Positions 45,001-55,952 of a DNA stretch of 64,000 bases are shown piece by piece. The notes beneath the pieces were generated by a model, which saw only the letters and a program-made list of their open reading frames with translations, was not told the origin of the DNA and did not search any database. The number at the start of each line of letters is the position of its first letter. Within the stretch, counting starts at the first letter, position 1. The stretch spans positions 36,729,001 through 36,793,000 of the forward strand of contig NC_068560.1 in assembly GCF_022201045.2 (NCBI RefSeq), written 5' to 3'. This stretch comes from Citrus sinensis. Lineage: Eukaryota; Streptophyta; Magnoliopsida; Sapindales; Rutaceae. A program made the position numbers and the translations under genes.

Positions 45001-46022
45001 TAAACTAGTAAAGACACTGCCAGTTTATTAGATTAAAGTATATAATTTCTCTATATTTGGTAAACCAGATTTCTTATGAGGCATCCACTTCTGTTTCTGT
45101 TTTCTGCTCCATGGCATTTGTTACTGGAGGGATGAATATTATCTTTATAATTGCAATTTGTTACTTTTCGTAATTCTACCATTGTTCTTTTTGAGGTTTT
45201 ACTTTTCTTATTTACAAGAACTGATGGAAAGTAAAAAAACTTGATTCTGTTCTAACGAAATCAGCTGTTTTGCATAGAGATGAAATGCCCCTCTTCCATA
45301 AAGATGAAATATGCACATTTGCATTGTTTCTGGATTCTGAAATCATGGAAGAAGCCCTTGAAATCATTGAAGTATTATCCCACCAACAAAACTATGCATC
45401 TGAACTTGTGGGATCCGGGATTATACCTTCCATAATAAAATTCCTTGACACTGGAACCAGAGAATCCCGTGAGCTTGCTATCAAGATACTATGTAATTTG
45501 TCCAGTGGTGACAACATTGTTTACCACATATTATACTTGGATTGCACTTCAAAGCTGGTGCGTCTTTTGGAAGATCCGATACTGTCAAGCTATTGCATCA
45601 AGATTATCAAAGCCTTGTGCACATCTGAGGCTAGGGCTGCAGTTGCTGAAAGCAATCCATGTATCAATTCCATTGGCAAGCTACTGGAAACTGGAACCAG
45701 AGAGGAACAAGAACATATAGTGGATGTTCTGTTATCTCTATGTCATGAGCACACCAAGTATTGTCAGCTGGCCAATACAGAGAGCATCATTCAATGTGTA
45801 GTTGATATTTGTGTGAATGGTAATTCTAGGGGGAAGGAGACTGCTAAAGAGTTGATAATGCTATTGGATCATTGTAAAGAAGATAATGCCTCAGAATGTT
45901 CAACTTTAAGAGCAGACATGTTACACGACTCTTCCAGTCACCATACAGATAACAAGACATCTTCTGTGGCATCTAGATTCCTTGGAAGGAAAATCGCAAG
46001 ATTTTTACGTTCCAATCATTAG
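42074..46022 (+). CDS. U-box E3 ubiquitin ligase with ARM repeats (PUB5-like)
   Basis: Five coding exons, 42074-42127, 42651-42836, 43317-43424, 43616-44757 and 45278-46022, join in frame with GT-AG borders to give 744 residues. Plant U-box/ARM proteins are RING-like E3 ligases: the U-box binds the E2 and the ARM repeats choose the substrate. Residues 1-230 are the helical N-terminal domain of this class (HRLMCLELKTLINKISHIHS, then YCSESSKLYLAITADRIQMK). The U-box is at about 262-335, with PEEFKCSISLRLMYDPVVIASG, then CPKTHMRL and PNVAIKELISQWC. A Ser-rich linker follows, then ARM-type helices from about 440 to 690 (IKFLKDAH, VLSHQQNYASELVGSG, REQEH-like helices). The C-terminus is basic (FLGRKIARFLRSNH). 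The layout is most like PUB5/PUB45-type proteins. The substrate is unknown. Confidence 0.93.
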
Positions 46023-46615
46023 CTTTTCTTTAGTCCTCTGCTAAGTTAGATATGGCTAATTTCCTGTTGCCCACTCGGTTCATTGACGGATGAGGGGGGC
46101 AGCCATCGTAGTTGTAGAAATACAATAACCTGCGTGCACAGCTTTGCTTTCATTCTTCATGATCAAGGAATGTAGGGTAGATTTTTCTCTGCTGCATTTG
46201 TAGTAACTAGGAAGCATTAAACTTTTTTCTTATTTTCTAGTTCAATTTAGTCATGTATACATAGAGCTTTCTGATGTTAGAAAAAATTACCATTCGTATC
46301 TACGCATATAATTGAGATTGGTTATTAAGTACACCTGTTTCAGCAAAAATCACAGTTTTGAACTTGTTCTTCATGCTTGATGGATGTGTATGTATAATAG
46401 GAGGACTATTTTTCTTTTCCTTTTCTTAATCAAGAAATTCAATGAACATTTTAGAGATAATTAAGTCTTGTTATTAAAGAGAAATAAAAGAAAATTAAAA
46501 TTTTCATATGACCTTTCCAACCCTTAGAAATTAGATTTATGTAGCTAGTTCCTAGAAGTTAAGAGGATATCAAAATTACCCAGAAAAAGGGGCAAAAAAA
46601 GAATAAATCTAATTG
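46023..46615. other. 3' flank of U-box gene
   Basis: Probable 3' UTR followed by AT-rich spacer up to the hAT target site. No further gene seen. Confidence 0.5.
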
Positions 46616-46623
46616 GGTGGGGT

Positions 46624-47596
46624 TAGGAATGGCAATGGGGAGGGGGGGGAGGGGACCAATCTCCCTATACCCATCCCCGATGTTTTGCATATGTCCCCGT
46701 CCCCGTCAAAATTACTTGAGAGAATCTCCATCCCCTCCCCGAATAATAATAGGGGATCCCCGAGGATCCCCGGTACCCGAATAATTAATAGTTTAATACA
46801 TTTTTTTATTTTCGATTTTAAATTAATCATATTAAAATAAACGCATACCGCTATTGTAAGCTCGTAACCAACTTTGACAGCACATTAAGGCCTCCAATGT
46901 GCTTGGATGAAGTTTGTTATGGTATGAGCTCACAACTCTACCACTAGTGTTAAAAGCTGATTCAGAAGCAACTGTTGTAATTGGAATTGCCAAAATATCT
47001 CTAGCAATTCGAGCTAATGTAGGATACCTATTAGCATTTGTCTTCCACCAACTCAAAATATTAAAATCTTCCATCCGAGATATAACTTTCTCATCCAAAT
47101 ATGAATCTAATTCATCTGAAACAACTGCACAATCTCCATTGTTTACATAATTATCAAAACCTGTCATCCATTTGGTTGCTTTCTTATAAGAATCCCCTAT
47201 AGATCTAGTAGAAGAACTACTACCAATATAATCAAAGCAATAAACAGTTGATGAAAACTTCAATTAATAATTTCAACTAATTCCCGGCAAAGGGTGACCA
47301 CTTTCCCAACATACAACTATTTTGATATTTATTATTTTTAACAATATTTATAATTTTGTTATTTATTTATTAGTAATTTTAAAAATAAAAATAAAAATAA
47401 AAATAAAAATGGGGAAATGGGTAGGGGATGGGGATTCCACCTCATCCCCGTCCCCTCCCCGAATAAAAAGTTGGGTAAAAAATTTTTCTCGTTTCCTCCC
47501 CAAAAAAAAATTAGGTATAAAATTATCCCTGTACCTTCCTCAAATAGGAAAAATCGCCGAGGGTACCCATCCCCGTGAGGATTTTTGCCATCCTTA
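46624..47596. mobile_element. Internally deleted hAT transposon
   Basis: 973 bp with a perfect 8-bp duplication GGTGGGGT at 46616-46623 and 47597-47604. The ends are TAGGAATGGCAA and, on the complement, TAAGGATGGCAA. The subterminal regions are rich in GGGGA / TCCCC motifs on both sides. The interior encodes on the minus strand the C-terminal part of a hAT transposase. The 5' part of the transposase is missing, so the element is a deletion derivative that kept its coding 3' end. Confidence 0.9.
46832..47263 (-). pseudogene. hAT transposase C-terminal (dimerisation) fragment
   Basis: An open frame of about 143 codons without a proper ATG start. It contains the hAT dimerisation signature: FNILSWWKTNANRYPTLARI, then ARDILAIPITTVASESAFNT, then SGRVVSSYHNKLHPSTLEAL, and a terminal CCQSWLRA. 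Those features match the C-terminus of RICESLEEPER/Tam3-type transposases. The BED finger and catalytic core are absent. It is enclosed by the inverted ends of the element, so it is a deletion remnant and not a domesticated gene. Confidence 0.9.
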
Positions 47597-47604
47597 GGTG
47601 GGGT

Positions 47605-47923
47605 GAACTAGTTGATAGTGCCCTAATAGCTAATACGTTGTCGTATGGAGTAGTCTCCATCGAAGTCATCAAGTAAGAAAAACCCTAACTCTCGTCCCTC
47701 TCCATCTCTACTCCACTCCATTCACTAAACCCTGAAATAACAGTCAGTTCATTATTCGTCCCTGATACTTTTATTTCCATTTCAGGCACATTTCAATTCC
47801 AAACTCTCGTTGTCGGAAGTTCATTTACTATTTTGCCCAAATATATAATCTATATATTTTTTGTTTTCCCTTTGTTGCTGAGACACTTTTGAGAGGGCTT
47901 TGACTATCTGTTTCTTCGTGGAA
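47605..47923. promoter_or_regulatory. Promoter/leader region of PPR gene
   Basis: The hAT insertion ends only 320 bp upstream of the PPR start codon. The interval is CT-rich in part and contains a TATATATTTT-like stretch at about 47852-47862. No separate gene fits here. Confidence 0.35.
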
Positions 47924-50674
47924 ATGAATTTGAAGCACTTGCTGTCTAGGCAAATTACCAAAAATTTATCAAAGTTAAAAGGGGTTTCATTTAATTGTCA
48001 GAGAAATTTATCCACCATAAGCGTCCCAGTCTTACCTTCCACTTCACCAAAAAGTCATGACTTCACTCTCTCCCAAAACCCTAAAACCGCAAAACCCGGT
48101 TTGTCTTTCAGAAGATATATTTTTTCGAATCAAGAAACCGAACGAATCGCCTCAAGTATTGGCCCGAAAACCGATTCTGAGGAGGAAGAGGATAGAGACA
48201 TGAATGAGTTTTTGTCTAGATTTGTCTGGATAATGCGAGGGAAGATGTCTGATGCTTACCCGGATAGTGATAAGAAAACAATTGATGGTATGTTATTGAT
48301 GATTGTTGGTAAAGTTGTGTCTGAGATGGAAAAGGGCGGTCTTGAGCGGATGATTGAATCAGCGTCAGCATCTCCTTCTCAGGATTTTAGTGAGGATTTG
48401 TGGAGGACGGTGTGGGAAGTGAGTAATTTGGTTTTGGAGGATATGGAAAAAGCAAGGAAGAAGGAGAAAATGAAGGGTTTTTTGCAATCCGACAAAGTCA
48501 AGGAAATGAGTAGGTTTGCCGGTGAAATTGGTATTCGCGGGGATATGCTGCGAGAGCTTAGGTTTAAGTGGGCGCGCGAGGAAATGGAGGAGAGTGAGTT
48601 TTATGAGGGTTTGGAACGACTTAGAAAAGAGGCGAACGCACAAGAAATGGGTGAGAAAGCAGAGGGCAAGGCTGCTGCAGAGTGTGCCGAGGTGGAGGAG
48701 AAGCCTAAGGTTATCACTCTTCCAAAGAGACATGGGAAGATAAAGTACAAGATTTATGGACTTGATCTTTCAGATCCAAAGTGGGCTGAAGTGGCCGAGA
48801 AGATCCATGAGAGAGGAGAGATGATTTTGCCTGAGGAACCAAAGCCTATAACTGGGAAATGCAAGTTGATTACAGACAAAATCCTTTCTTTAGAAAAGGA
48901 GGAAGACCCTTCTCCTTTGCTGGCTGAGTGGAAGGAGCTTCTACAGCCAAGTAGGATTGATTGGATCAATCTGCTCGATAGATTGCGGGAACAGAATACT
49001 CAATTGTACTTCAAGGTATTCTGGTCCTAAAATTTCTTCATTCCATATCTTTGCTTGGTTTTGTAATATTTATGGTTAACTAATTTCCTTTTAACATGGT
49101 CGTATTGAACTGTTTAGAGAAACCAAATCACTTATTTGCACTTGCCTGGCCTTGTAATTGTCTCCTTACGCTTTGTCTGCTTAAATCTAAATATTTCATT
49201 CTAATACGACCACGAATCTTTCTTGGCTCGTTTGATTTTTTTTTTTTTCCGGTTAGATGTAAATGGTCAAATCTGAATGAAACTACTGCTTGGGATTTGA
49301 ATGTTAATATGAGATGAATTTTGTTCATCAGTTTTAAGCATGAATGTGATATGGAAAGCCAAATCTAGCTTTTTATTGTTGCATCAATTTTGTTTTATGT
49401 ACTACCTTTTGGTTTTTGGAAGTTTTTTATTCATGTATTACTTCTGTTTCTACGAGCTATGGTGCACATCAAAGGATGTGCTACATCTTAAATATAGAAA
49501 TATGTATGAAGACCTGAATTTCAGACTTTTAAGATATATAAAACAAAGTGCAGTTAGTGGAGACTATTACTTTGGTTTTGGTTATTTTGATGTGGTGAAT
49601 GTTGAATGAATTATTTTGTAGGTAGCAGAACTTGTGTTAAGTGAAGAATCTTTCCAGACAAATGTTCGTGATTACTCCAAGCTTATTGATGCTCATGCTA
49701 AAGAGAATTGCTTGGAAGATGCTGAGAGAATTCTTAAAAAGATGAATGAGAATGGTATCGTCCCTGATATTGTGACATCCACAGTTCTGGTTCACATGTA
49801 CAGCAAGGCAGGCAATCTTGACCGTGCTAAGGAAGCATTTGAGAGTTTGAGGAGCCATGGATTCCAACCGGACAAAAAGGTTTACAACTCGATGATCATG
49901 GCATATGTAAATGCTGGCCAACCCAAGTTGGGTATGTCATTGGTTGATATGATGATCACAAGCGGCATAGAACGCTCAGAAGAGATTTACTTAGCATTAC
50001 TTCGGTCATTTGCCCAATGTGGTGATGTTAGGGGAGCTGGACAAATTACGAACATCATGCGGATAGAAGAATTCCAGCCAACTTTAGAGTCTTGTACCTT
50101 GCTTGTGGAGGCTTATGGACAAGCCGGTGACCCTGATCAGGCAAGGAGCAACTTTGATTACATGATAAGACTTGGGCACAAGCCTGATGATAGATGCACT
50201 GCTAGCATGATTGCAGCATACGGGAAGAAGAATTTATTAGATAAAGCCTTAAATCTCTTACTAGAGCTTGAGAAGGATGGTTTTGAGCCTGGACCTGCTA
50301 CCTATACTGTTCTTGTGGATTGGTTGGGGAGGCTGCAGTTGATCAATGAAGCTGAGCAGCTGTTGGGCAAGATTTCTGAGCTGGGTGAGGCGCCTCCTTT
50401 TAAGATTCAAGTAAGCCTCTGTGACATGTATGCGAGAGCAGGGATTGAGAAGAAGGCTCTTCAGGCTTTAGGGTTTCTGGAAGCAAAGAAGGAGCAAATG
50501 GGTCCAGATGACTTTGAGAGGATTATAAATGGGCTTTTAGCAGGTGGGTTCCTGCAAGATGCTCAAAGGGTACATGGGCTGATGGAGGCACAGGGTTTTG
50601 CTGCATCTGAGAGATTAAAGGTAGCCCTAATATCATCTCAAACATTTAACCGCCAAAGACAACCAACAAGATAG
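47924..50674 (+). CDS. Pentatricopeptide repeat (PPR) protein, probably mitochondrial (NFD5-like)
   Basis: Two exons, 47924-49015 and 49622-50674, join at AAG|GT...AG|GTA to give 714 residues. PPR proteins bind organellar RNA. Residues 1-60 are basic, Ser/Leu-rich and free of acid, as in a mitochondrial presequence (MNLKHLLSRQITKNLSKLKG). Residues 60-360 are a charged, helical region without PPRs (EEEEDRDMNEF, then a KARKKEKMKGF-type segment). The second half holds about eight degenerate P-class repeats, for example DYSKLIDAHAKENCLEDAER, TSTVLVHMYSKAGNLDRAKE, YNSMIMAYVNAGQPKLGMSL and YTVLVDWLGRLQLINEAEQL. The layout resembles Arabidopsis NFD5 (At1g19520), needed for karyogamy. That match is from memory. 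No editing-type E/DYW domain is present. Confidence 0.92.
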
Positions 50675-51477
50675 TTTTGTAGTCCCTAGAAAATGATTTT
50701 CTAGCCAGAACATGATATTATCAACCAGTTTATTTGATGAACAAGTGGGATCTTCTCTATAGAGGAGTGAGTTGAGCTTTTACCTACATTAGCATCTCAA
50801 CCTTATTTTGTTGTGTCAATATTTCTAGTGTTTCCGTGCCCAAATAGAATGCATTTCTATCTTCCTTTGTTTTTTGGACCACGATACATTGGTCTTTTTT
50901 AATAATTACTTGAAAGAGGGTAAAACAATTCGTTTTAATGATTTTTTCAGAGTATCTATTTTGTGCTGGATAGCTGACTTACATCGCTTTTATGATGGCG
51001 GCATACAATGAAACATAATTTATTCTTTATCCATTTTTTATTTTTTTATTTTTTTAAAGTGTGAACGCATAAGTCCTTTCTCTTCCCAGAGGGAAACACG
51101 TTGACCATTTAATATAGAAATTACAGCTTGAAGATGCTGATGATTTTTTTATATCATGGGATTCTGAGGTACATACTTTTAAATCAGTGGCATCCCAAAA
51201 ATTGATATGGAGAATTTTGGCAGTACATATTTCCAATTATCAACATGTTCAACAGACAATGGTGAGTATGATGTTTAATTTGACTTGGTTCCCATTGATC
51301 AACTTGACAATAGATGCTTCAGGTTAATTGATGCCATATTTCTTAAGTTTTGGCCTGAAAAAAAATCTTTGGATACATGCTACCATAGAACAAAGACTAG
51401 AAAGCTGGATGTTGTACAAGATCTTAATCACGGTTCCCTTCTTAGGATGGTTTCATCATACATAGAACTGTGAGATT
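50675..51477. other. Convergent 3' region of PPR and CBSX genes
   Basis: About 800 bp holding both 3' UTRs. The T-run near 51030-51058 and small open frames show no coding features. Confidence 0.5.
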
Positions 51478-52598
51478 CTAATAGTATTCTCCTCTTATAA
51501 ACTCATTCAATCGTTTCAATTCCCCTTTTTGTTGCTCAACCACCGCACGGACCACATCTACAATGGAAATCATCCCAACTATTCTCCCATCTATTACTGG
51601 AACATGTCGAATGTGTTTGTCTGTCAACACCACAGAATTATCAATAATTCCCTTCCTTTTTCTGCTACAAATAAAAATACAAAAGAGAAAAAGTTCTATT
51701 TTGCTAATTACCTGTCATGAGCTGCATTGCATGAAGAATGTTTGCATCGGATGGCAGCGTAATCAACTTATTCTGTTCAAGTTATAAATTTAATGTCATG
51801 TTTTCTATAGGAGAACAGCTAATTGTCGAATTTGAGTAATCCAACAGCTGACAGAGAGTTAGATTGTATTACCTCATCGGTCATGATTTCTGCAACTCGC
51901 GTGTATTTAGGGGATCTTCCCTGTCCAACAATCTTCCTCAGATAGTCTGCTAGTCCACCATTTCCAACACCAGATACTTTGGTTATTTATCTTTTCTGAG
52001 TCAAGAAGATGTCTGGTATTGACAAATTTGGTCGTAATAGAATTGCGTTCTGATGACTTTAGTTGTTATACTGTTGTATGGAAAATATGGGCATACAGAA
52101 ATGAAGGATTTTTGGCTTTGGAATATGAACAAAAGAGAAACAAACGGTTACCTCTTTCCGTGAAAATTCCAGCAATATGTTGTTGCTCTCCTGGTTTCAG
52201 TACTACTAGTGACCCAATATTATGTTGCGCCATCTGCAATGTCACAAAGATATTTTCCGTGAAATATGCATGCACGACTAAACTGAATCAAGAAAAATTA
52301 GGTTTAAAATTTCACTTCGGTGGAACTCTACATTTTTCACAGCATCTTCAACAGTGTCGTCTGAGCGGCAGCAAAGCCAGGACCCAACTTTATCATCTCC
52401 TTTGGTCATCAAAACCTCAGCTACCGATATGTTCTCTAGTCCCTTCTCTTCGGTTGGTGAAGATGAAGAGGAGATGACACATCCAAAACGTGAGCATGTT
52501 TTTCTCCCCTCAACGACGTATCTCCCTTGGTGATGCTCCAAAATTGCACCCTTCAGAATTTCCTGGCAAGTACGTACTCCTTTAATCATTCCTTGCAT
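51478..52598 (-). CDS. CBSX3: CBS-domain protein of the CBSX3 type
   Basis: Five exons, 52332-52598, 52152-52233, 51873-51946, 51712-51772 and 51478-51620, join in frame to give 208 residues, the normal family length. CBSX proteins carry one pair of CBS domains that bind adenosine ligands; CBSX3 acts on mitochondrial thioredoxin-o and so on redox state. The N-terminus (MQGMIKGVRTCQEILKGAIL) is basic and amphipathic, fitting a mitochondrial signal. CBS1 is at about 57-118 (SVAEVLMTKG, DDTVEDAVKN, MAQHNIGSLVVLKPGEQQ, IAGIFTERDYLRKI). CBS2 is at about 130-195 (VAEIMTDENKLITL, AMQLMTDKHIRHVPVID, GMISIVDVVRAVV). The end is ELKRLNEFIRGEYY. The start is the only ATG that gives the family N-terminus. 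It may be CBSX3 itself or a diverged paralog. Confidence 0.9.
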
Positions 52599-53293
52599 TG
52601 TATGTGTCTGTTCATAGAAAATGCCAAGAATAGTTTCGTTATCTTATTGGTGCCTTTTAAATGAAAAGAAAGCTAAAGACCATACCTGAAAAATGAACTG
52701 AGACAGGTTGGAATTGACTAAAATTCTTGTGATGGTGAAGCAACGACCTCTCCCCATCAGCGGCAATATCTAGGGTTAACAGAAAAGAATATCTTGTCCT
52801 GAAGATTTACTTGTGAGATAAAGTTTCATTTAGTTCTTTCCTTGAGTGTGTGGACAAAGGGAAAGAAATGTTTCCTTCTCTTGGTTCTTTTTCTTGATAT
52901 TATTGGAGAATGGAGAATGGCCCAAGAAGATACTCAGAGCTTGTAAAGGAGCTTCTTCGCTTTTTTTTTTAGTACCTGGAAGTGTAACCTTGAGTAAAAC
53001 AATCAAGCCAATCAGATAACTCGTGTATCGCGTGAGTCTATACTCTTGACGACGACATTCAGTAAAGTATATGCTTGGACTTAGAATGCCTTTAAAAGGA
53101 AAAAAGTATCGTTCGGAGAATGAAATTCAAAACAGTTGCCAAGGGAGAAATGGAAAACCTGAAGCAACCAAAATGAGATGCTAAACCTGACATTCAAGGA
53201 ACATCTGATTAAAGAATCCTTCTCTTCTCATGTTCAAAGGTTTGTCCTTTTCCAGTCTTTTCAAAGGAAAGGAAGCAGCGGAGACGGTCAATC
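52599..53293. promoter_or_regulatory. Bidirectional upstream region (CBSX3-like / proline-rich gene)
   Basis: The two genes start 800 bp apart and point away from each other, so this stretch holds both promoters and leaders. No coding frame is supported. Confidence 0.45.
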
Positions 53294-53302
53294 TATATAT
53301 AG
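53294..53302 (+). promoter_or_regulatory. TATA box of proline-rich protein gene
   Basis: TATATATAG, 96 nt before the ATG, preceded by GC-richer sequence. The distance fits a leader of about 65 nt. Confidence 0.6.
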
Positions 53303-53397
53303 CATACCTCTCATCATATCAAGAGCATCACCTCCCACACATACCCCGGGCATTATCCAGTTCCATTGCCGCGTATTTTCACTTCTCTTAATTATCT

Positions 53398-55461
53398 ATG
53401 GCAGACCAAAGGCAACCTTTCCGCTTTCGACTTCCATGGCTATCGACAATGAGTGCTCCTCCCCCTCGTCCTACGCCTGAGCCGCAACCCTCTCGTCCCA
53501 CTCCTGAAATTCAAGCCCCGGCCCAGCCAACCATCACCACCCCCATTCAGCGCCCTCCATTTCGGCCTGCAGGGATAGCCCCAGCACAGCCCCCTCCCCA
53601 GGCCCAGACAACAATAAAAACAGAACCTCAGCCACCACCGCCATCTGGTGCAGCTACTGAATCAAGAGTTGCTTCCCAACCCACATCACCACCTCGTGCA
53701 ACAACTCAAACTCAGGCTGCATCTGTGCCTCCACCAGAAAGCCGGGTCACTTCTCAGCCGGCATCACCATCTCGCGCAAGAACTCAAACACCCGTTGCCT
53801 CCCAAATAAGGTCACCATCTCGTCCAGCCCCACAAGCAAGGGCTGCCTCTGTGCCCCCATCTCCACCTCGTACTGCTTGGACACAACCGGGAATACAAGC
53901 TGCCGCTGAACCTCGATCGCCATCACGTTTGGGCCCCCAGAGTACAGGCCAAACATCGTCACGATCCCCTTCTCCAATGGGCAAAGCCACTAAGGTGCGG
54001 CCAACAGCCGGAGCAGTTTCTCAGCTCCCCTCTCCCCAAAAGCAATCAGAACCATCAACTAAAGAAACCTCCCAGACTCCTTTAAATATTACTCATCCCC
54101 TTTCTTCTTATTCTGAAGAGAAAGAAACTAAAGAGACCTCTCAGCCTCCTCTTACTAGTACTCATCCGCTTTCTTCTCTTTCTCCAGAGAAAGAGTCAAA
54201 GCCAGCAGCATCCAAGCAACTTCTGCAAGAACCTCAACCAAAGACACAAATCAAATCAGAGATTGACTCTGAATCTCAATACCGAACTGGAGGTGAGACC
54301 ACATTTAAACCTGATACGACAGCAGCCCAGACAACACAAGCATCAGACTTGGGGACAACAATTCCACCAACTTCTTCAGTAACTCCAGGAGCACCAGTTG
54401 CACGCGAAAAGCTGCCCCTTACAGAATCAGAGAAAAAGATAGAGGGAGTCGAAAGGAAGAAAGATATGCAACAAATCGTGAATGAAGCAAAGCCTCAAGA
54501 TGGAAAAGAAGTTGCACGAGAACTTGTGAAAGACGAAAAGACTAATGGTTCAGCTGATGAACAGATGCCGAGGACAATCAGTGAGCTTCTTACCGCAGCC
54601 TCGGGTTTAGAAACACGGAGTAAAGAGTTATTTGGTGCTAAAATTAAAACAGAAGAAAGGAAACAGGAGAAGCATGAAATTTTCGAAAGAAAGAAGCCAC
54701 AGTCAACACCTGAATCTGAGGAAAAACATATCAAGACGGTGAGTTCAACACATGCAAAGGACAGGAACATCATAGGTAATCATCAGAAGCCTGGTGTATC
54801 CAACGGGGATAGAACTCCTCTGCACAAAGAGATCAAGGAAGATATCTCAAAATTTGTTCATAAGTTGGCCATAGGGCATTCAAAGCAGCCTGTAGATGAT
54901 AGACCTGTAAGTATAATAACTGTTGCAGGTGAAAACAGAGGAGCGTCCATGCAGTTAGGGGCGGAATCAGCCAAAAAGGGAGGATCTGTCCCCATTCACC
55001 GGGGTTATAAGCTCAAGTCAGATGAGATCGCTGAAACTACCACGGATGGAGAAGAAAGTTCTAAGGGAAGAAGCCCTAGGGATCCCACAACCAAGAATAA
55101 TCAAGCAACAACGGCATGCATTAACAGTAACATACAAAGCATCAACAACTCAATTATGTTCAACAGTTCAGTCAATGAGAGAAATCCTGGTGTCCATCTG
55201 GTATTCTCTCACAATCTAGCAGAGCCCACCAAGCCAGCTACAAAACCAGAGACTCTTGAGACCCATGGCCACGAGGCTAAAGTTACCATCACCCCTTCGG
55301 AAAAACTTACTTATCAACCCACAGTAAGAAGACGGTGTCTCAGAGGGCTTTTCATGGAACCAAGTGACTCAGACCCGGATAATCCTGAAAAGCCTCGGCG
55401 TCACGGTTGCCTCTATAACTGTGGGGAGAAGAGCAAGGATAAGGACATTAGGGTGCTTTGA
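53398..55461 (+). CDS. Long proline/serine-rich disordered protein, uncharacterised
   Basis: Single exon, 687 residues, no known domain recognised. Residues 1-230 are rich in P, S, A, Q and R with irregular repeats of the type SRVxSQPxSPxRAxTQT (for example SPPRATTQTQAAS, then SPSRARTQTPVAS). A direct repeat follows around 220-270 (ETSQTPLNITHPLSS then ETSQPPLTSTHPLSS). The middle is Lys/Glu-rich. The C-terminal 45 residues (TVRRRCLRGLFMEPSDSDPD, then RRHGC and YNCGEKSKDKD) contain three cysteines and look like the conserved part. There is no signal peptide, so automated labels such as cell-wall or flocculation protein would be misleading. The start is the first ATG after a TATA box, and the reading frame is clean over 2 kb, which supports a real gene. 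Function is unknown. Confidence 0.8.
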   Translation: MADQRQPFRFRLPWLSTMSAPPPRPTPEPQPSRPTPEIQAPAQPTITTPIQRPPFRPAGIAPAQPPPQAQTTIKTEPQPPPPSGAATESRVASQPTSPPRATTQTQAASVPPPESRVTSQPASPSRARTQTPVASQIRSPSRPAPQARAASVPPSPPRTAWTQPGIQAAAEPRSPSRLGPQSTGQTSSRSPSPMGKATKVRPTAGAVSQLPSPQKQSEPSTKETSQTPLNITHPLSSYSEEKETKETSQPPLTSTHPLSSLSPEKESKPAASKQLLQEPQPKTQIKSEIDSESQYRTGGETTFKPDTTAAQTTQASDLGTTIPPTSSVTPGAPVAREKLPLTESEKKIEGVERKKDMQQIVNEAKPQDGKEVARELVKDEKTNGSADEQMPRTISELLTAASGLETRSKELFGAKIKTEERKQEKHEIFERKKPQSTPESEEKHIKTVSSTHAKDRNIIGNHQKPGVSNGDRTPLHKEIKEDISKFVHKLAIGHSKQPVDDRPVSIITVAGENRGASMQLGAESAKKGGSVPIHRGYKLKSDEIAETTTDGEESSKGRSPRDPTTKNNQATTACINSNIQSINNSIMFNSSVNERNPGVHLVFSHNLAEPTKPATKPETLETHGHEAKVTITPSEKLTYQPTVRRRCLRGLFMEPSDSDPDNPEKPRRHGCLYNCGEKSKDKDIRVL

Positions 55462-55952
55462 CTATACAAATCAGAGCAACTTCACAGTACCGGCTCATAC
55501 CAGCAGATTTGCTTGCTAAAGATAAAACATAGTGATAATAAGGATGCCGTATCATCCATGTAGTATGCATTGAATGTTACATCACTTGTGCATATCATAT
55601 AAAAGAAAATGTACCGTGTACTTCATTCAAATTCAGTTTCAGTTACACAACGTTTCTAATATACAATTAAGAGAAGCAATCTCCAGTCCCCGCAAAATTA
55701 TAGATAAAATTTTCAAAAGTGAAGCTACATACTCAAAAGAGAAATGTGTCATGGAATGGCCTTTTCTGCAGATAAGTTGGTTTGGCAATATAAATTACAC
55801 TCTGCATTTCTGTCATTACACAAAAGAGATACCTGCAGTATACAAACATTCGAGTCGAAAGGAAAGATAAGGCGCTTCCATCAAAACAAATATGTACAAC
55901 TAAATTGGAGGAAGACTAGCAAGATCATGTTCCTTATGGTAAAACAGAAAGG
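55462..55952. other. Convergent 3' region (proline-rich and tubby-like genes)
   Basis: 490 bp of probable 3' UTRs. Open frames at 55574-56031 run across the opposite gene's end and lack protein features. Confidence 0.5.

Noticed and set aside
46832..47263. Domesticated hAT transposase gene
   Set aside because: The fragment lacks the BED finger and catalytic core, has no proper start codon and sits inside intact element ends with an 8-bp TSD. It is a deletion remnant.
47900..47923. Extension of the PPR protein to an upstream TTG
   Set aside because: The ATG at 47924 begins a good mitochondrial presequence.
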